A DNA stretch of 7,083 nt from a bacterium (GTDB taxonomy: Bacteria; UBP15; UBA6099; DSWB01), in NCBI GenBank assembly GCA_020061125.1, contig JAGUYV010000373.1:1-7083 (forward strand), in the 5' to 3' direction. Shown here in pieces: positions 5,451-7,083 of this stretch. Numbering within the stretch: position 1 is the stretch's first letter; every line of letters begins with the position of its first letter. The position numbers were made by a program, and so were the translations under genes. The notes under the pieces were generated by a model that was not told the DNA's origin, did not search any database, and saw only the letters and a list, made by a program, of their open reading frames with translations.

Positions 5451-5466
5451 GCCGTGTTTCAACGGC
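5451..5466. terminator. Weak hairpin between convergent genes
   Basis: GCCGT (5451-5455) and ACGGC (5462-5466) form a 5-bp stem with a 6-nt loop in the 94-bp gap between the STAS stop and the GT9 stop. It is not followed by a T-run on either strand, so it is at best a poor terminator. The preceding bases include a small direct repeat (AATGCC at 5432 and 5441). Nothing better was found in this gap. Confidence 0.2.
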
Positions 5467-5484
5467 ATCATGGACTGGTACATT

Positions 5485-6600
5485 TCAAACAGAACCATTG
5501 AGCAACTCGACGGCCGCGCGGGCGATGTCCGCGGCGCTGAACAGGTCCATGCAGGTGTGCCGCTCATCGCAGGATTTGCGGTAGCACGGCGCGCACTCCA
5601 TGTGGGACATGAACTTGCGTCCGCGCCCGAACAAATCAATCTCGCGCGGCGTGGTGGGTCCGAACAGGGCCGCCACCGGGCGTTCCAGGGCGATGGCCAT
5701 GTGCATGGCCAGGGTGTCCCCGGCGATGACAACGCCGCACTGGCTCACCAGCCCGGCGAACAGGCGCATCGAGTGACCGGTGCCGGTGTTCACCGCGCGC
5801 AGTCGGCTTGCCCGCGCGATGTTGTTGTTCTTTTCGGTTTCATTGGGTCCGCCAAGAAGCGCGATGAATACGCCCTTTGTCTCCGCGCTCAAAGCGTCAA
5901 TCAGATCCAGGATCGCGGCCGTGCTCATCATCTTGTTGGCGAACTCCAGGCCCGCGCCCGTGTTGATGCCAATAACTGGCTGCGCGCCGTTCCAACCTGC
6001 CTGGCGCAGGATGTCGCGCCCGGCCTCCCGCTCAACATCCGTAAGGTGCAAAGCGGGCCTTTCTCCCAGATACTCCAGTTCCACGGCTTCGGCAATTAGT
6101 TGGTGATAGGATTTGTCGTTTTTCTCGAACTTGAGTTCATCGGAAAGCCCGAGCGCGAAGAACGGCTCGGCCGCGGCGTTGAGCGGATACGGCGCGCCGT
6201 GGGGACTCAAGCCAAAGCCGCGCCTGGCCCCGGCGTGAACAAGCTCCGACAAACCCGCGGGTCCGGGTTCCTTATCCAGGCTGATGAGCAAATCGAACCG
6301 CCTCGGAGCCAGAGCGGGGTATGCGGCGTGGTCAAACGGCAGGATTTCATGCACCAGGTCATTGCCTATAAGCAACTGGGCCGCGTACGGGGCCGTGAGC
6401 CAGGTGATGCGCGCGCCCGGGTGCGCGCGATGGATGGAGGGCAGCAGCGAGGTGGTGCGCAGCACATCGCCCAGGGCGCCGGTCTTGATTATCAGCACGC
6501 GCGCGCCCGCGGGTTTCGCATGCGGGCAGTCCTCGCACAACTGCCCGTAACGGCACGGCTTGTGCCCGATGTAATGTCTGCATCCCGTCTCGAATTTCAT
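5485..6600 (-). CDS. GT9 family (heptosyltransferase-like) glycosyltransferase with cysteine clusters
   Basis: This 371-residue protein matches glycosyltransferase family 9, which includes ADP-heptose:LPS heptosyltransferases. It would transfer a sugar from a nucleotide donor to a lipid-linked acceptor at the inner face of the membrane. The N-terminal nucleotide-binding half starts at ARVLIIKTGALGDVLRTTSL (33-52). The donor side has GINTGAG (211-217), LLGGPNE (248-254), GDTLAMHMAIAL (294-305) and ALFGPTTP (311-318). Before the fold is a Cys motif C7-x8-C16-x5-C22-x2-C25 followed by His27. Near the C-terminus is C336-x2-C339-x4-C344-x5-C350. Related GT9 proteins often carry the latter; metal or Fe-S binding is inference. 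I prefer ATG 6600 over ATG 6663 because it is preceded by GGAAAGAGA and matches an extended -10 promoter at 6641-6646. The alternative would add 21 residues. No signal peptide is seen, as is usual for the family. Confidence 0.87.
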   Translation of the reverse strand: MKFETGCRHYIGHKPCRYGQLCEDCPHAKPAGARVLIIKTGALGDVLRTTSLLPSIHRAHPGARITWLTAPYAAQLLIGNDLVHEILPFDHAAYPALAPRRFDLLISLDKEPGPAGLSELVHAGARRGFGLSPHGAPYPLNAAAEPFFALGLSDELKFEKNDKSYHQLIAEAVELEYLGERPALHLTDVEREAGRDILRQAGWNGAQPVIGINTGAGLEFANKMMSTAAILDLIDALSAETKGVFIALLGGPNETEKNNNIARASRLRAVNTGTGHSMRLFAGLVSQCGVVIAGDTLAMHMAIALERPVAALFGPTTPREIDLFGRGRKFMSHMECAPCYRKSCDERHTCMDLFSAADIARAAVELLNGSV

Positions 6601-6640
6601 TCCGGTCTCTTTCCATAAAGCATCGAATTCGCTTGATACA

Positions 6641-6649
6641 AGTATAACA
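6641..6649 (-). promoter_or_regulatory. Extended -10 promoter for the GT9 gene
   Basis: The minus strand reads TGTTATACT (6649 to 6641), an extended -10 of the TGnTATAAT type with one mismatch. Transcription would begin near 6634, giving a 34-nt leader to ATG 6600. There is no -35 at 16-18 bp, which extended -10 promoters do not strictly need. If this is the active site, the upstream ATG at 6663 cannot be the start. Confidence 0.5.
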
Positions 6650-6687
6650 GCAGTCCGGGCCATGCGGCTCGCCCGGGCTTGGCGTTC

Positions 6688-6696
6688 ATTATATCA
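6688..6696 (-). promoter_or_regulatory. Second, perfect extended -10 box upstream of the GT9 gene
   Basis: The minus strand reads TGATATAAT (6696 to 6688), an exact extended -10 consensus. The 17-bp position upstream offers only GGGGCA as -35, three of six matches. Transcription would start near 6681, 18 nt before the ATG at 6663 and about 80 nt before the preferred ATG at 6600. It is therefore either a second promoter or evidence for the longer GT9 protein. Confidence 0.45.
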
Positions 6697-6721
6697 CGGC
6701 CGCCCGCCTCTGCCCCGCATG

Positions 6722-6750
6722 CTGGAATTGGCCGTTGTTTCTGCTATCAT
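6722..6750 (+). promoter_or_regulatory. Extended -10 promoter for the GT2 gene
   Basis: TGCTATCAT (6742-6750) is an extended -10 of TGn plus TATCAT, with CTGGAA (6722-6727, three of six) at 17 bp spacing as a weak -35. Transcription near 6757 would give a leader of about 22 nt carrying GGAG (6767-6770) before the TTG start at 6779. The box overlaps the in-frame ATG at 6749, which argues against that ATG and the one at 6719 as translation starts. Confidence 0.45.
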
Positions 6751-6778
6751 GTACCCAGCATATCGTGGAGCATATTTT

Positions 6779-7083
6779 TTGCAGCAAGGGCAATCCGGGG
6801 ACATTTTTCTGACCGTGGTTTTTCCGGCGTACAACGAGGCGGACCGGCTGCCCGCGTCCCTGCGCAGAACCATATCGTATCTGCGGACCCGGGATTTCAC
6901 CTGGGAGATCGTGGTGGCGGACGACGGGAGCACGGACACCACGGCCGAAGACGCGCTCACGGTTTTCGCGCAGGAAAACGCGCCAGGGCGCGTGGTGCGC
7001 CTTGGCCGGAACATGGGAAAAGGCGCGGCCGTGCGGCAAGGACTGCGCGCCGCGCATGGCCGCGTGGCCGCGTTTTCCGACGC
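6779..7083 (+). CDS. GT2 glycosyltransferase, dolichyl-phosphate-glucose-synthase-like, N-terminal part (cut by window edge)
   Basis: The plus strand from TTG 6779 reads 101 complete codons open to the window edge. It contains TVVFPAYNEADRLP (12-25), WEIVVADDGSTDTTAE (42-57) and RLGRNMGKGAAVRQGL (74-89). It breaks off in AAFSDA (97-102), where the catalytic FSDAD motif of this GT2 group is expected. This matches the polyprenyl/dolichyl-phosphate glucosyltransferase group, which loads glucose from UDP-glucose onto a lipid phosphate at the membrane. TTG 6779 is preferred because GGAG lies 8 nt upstream and the N-terminus has the family's usual short lead. In-frame ATGs at 6719 and 6749 would add 20 or 10 residues without a ribosome-binding site. 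It is divergent from the GT9 gene, and the two may belong to one envelope-glycan locus. The C-terminal part, including any membrane segments, is outside the window. Confidence 0.88.
   Translation, partial: MQQGQSGDIFLTVVFPAYNEADRLPASLRRTISYLRTRDFTWEIVVADDGSTDTTAEDALTVFAQENAPGRVVRLGRNMGKGAAVRQGLRAAHGRVAAFSD

Overview
The window is GC-rich bacterial DNA with densely packed genes. It carries seven protein-coding genes, two of them cut by the window edges, and one long gene-poor, repeat-filled gap. A lipid or sugar heptosyltransferase-type GT9 enzyme, a Tat-exported lipoprotein and a second lipoprotein point to a Gram-negative (diderm) bacterium. Degenerate CACGGAG-type repeats and Tat-dependent DUF362 proteins are things I associate with environmental lineages such as the PVC group or Hydrogenedentes-like phyla. 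That placement is a guess: the window has no rRNA or other taxonomic marker.

Layout from left to right. (1) On the minus strand, a DUF362-family Tat lipoprotein (83-1144) is followed 10 bp later by the first 24 codons of another Tat-signal protein (1-72), cut by the window edge. (2) 1145-1722 is intergenic. It holds the DUF362 promoter, heptanucleotide tandem repeats, and two facing CACGGAG arrays that form a large imperfect inverted repeat. At its right end is a good promoter for the next operon. (3) On the plus strand, a rhodanese-domain lipoprotein (1723-2298) and a nucleotide pyrophosphatase/phosphodiesterase-type alkaline phosphatase superfamily enzyme (2322-3770) are 23 bp apart and probably form one operon. 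(4) A convergent minus-strand 6-phosphofructokinase (3810-4898) has a mixed ATP/PPi active-site signature. (5) Divergent from it on the plus strand is a single-domain STAS protein of the anti-sigma-factor-antagonist type (5049-5390). (6) Convergent with that on the minus strand is a GT9 glycosyltransferase with two cysteine clusters (5485-6600). (7) Divergent again on the plus strand is the start of a GT2, dolichyl-phosphate-glucose-synthase-like enzyme (6779 to the window edge).

How they work together: the two glycosyltransferases fit cell-envelope glycan or lipid-linked sugar synthesis, PFK is central glycolysis, and the STAS protein is a phospho-switch component whose partners are not in the window. 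No defence system, integrase, CRISPR array, transposase or RNA gene was seen. The most unusual material is the repeat-rich gap at 1188-1660. Next come the cysteine-rich GT9, the mixed-signature PFK and the strong extended -10 promoters in the gap between the glycosyltransferases.
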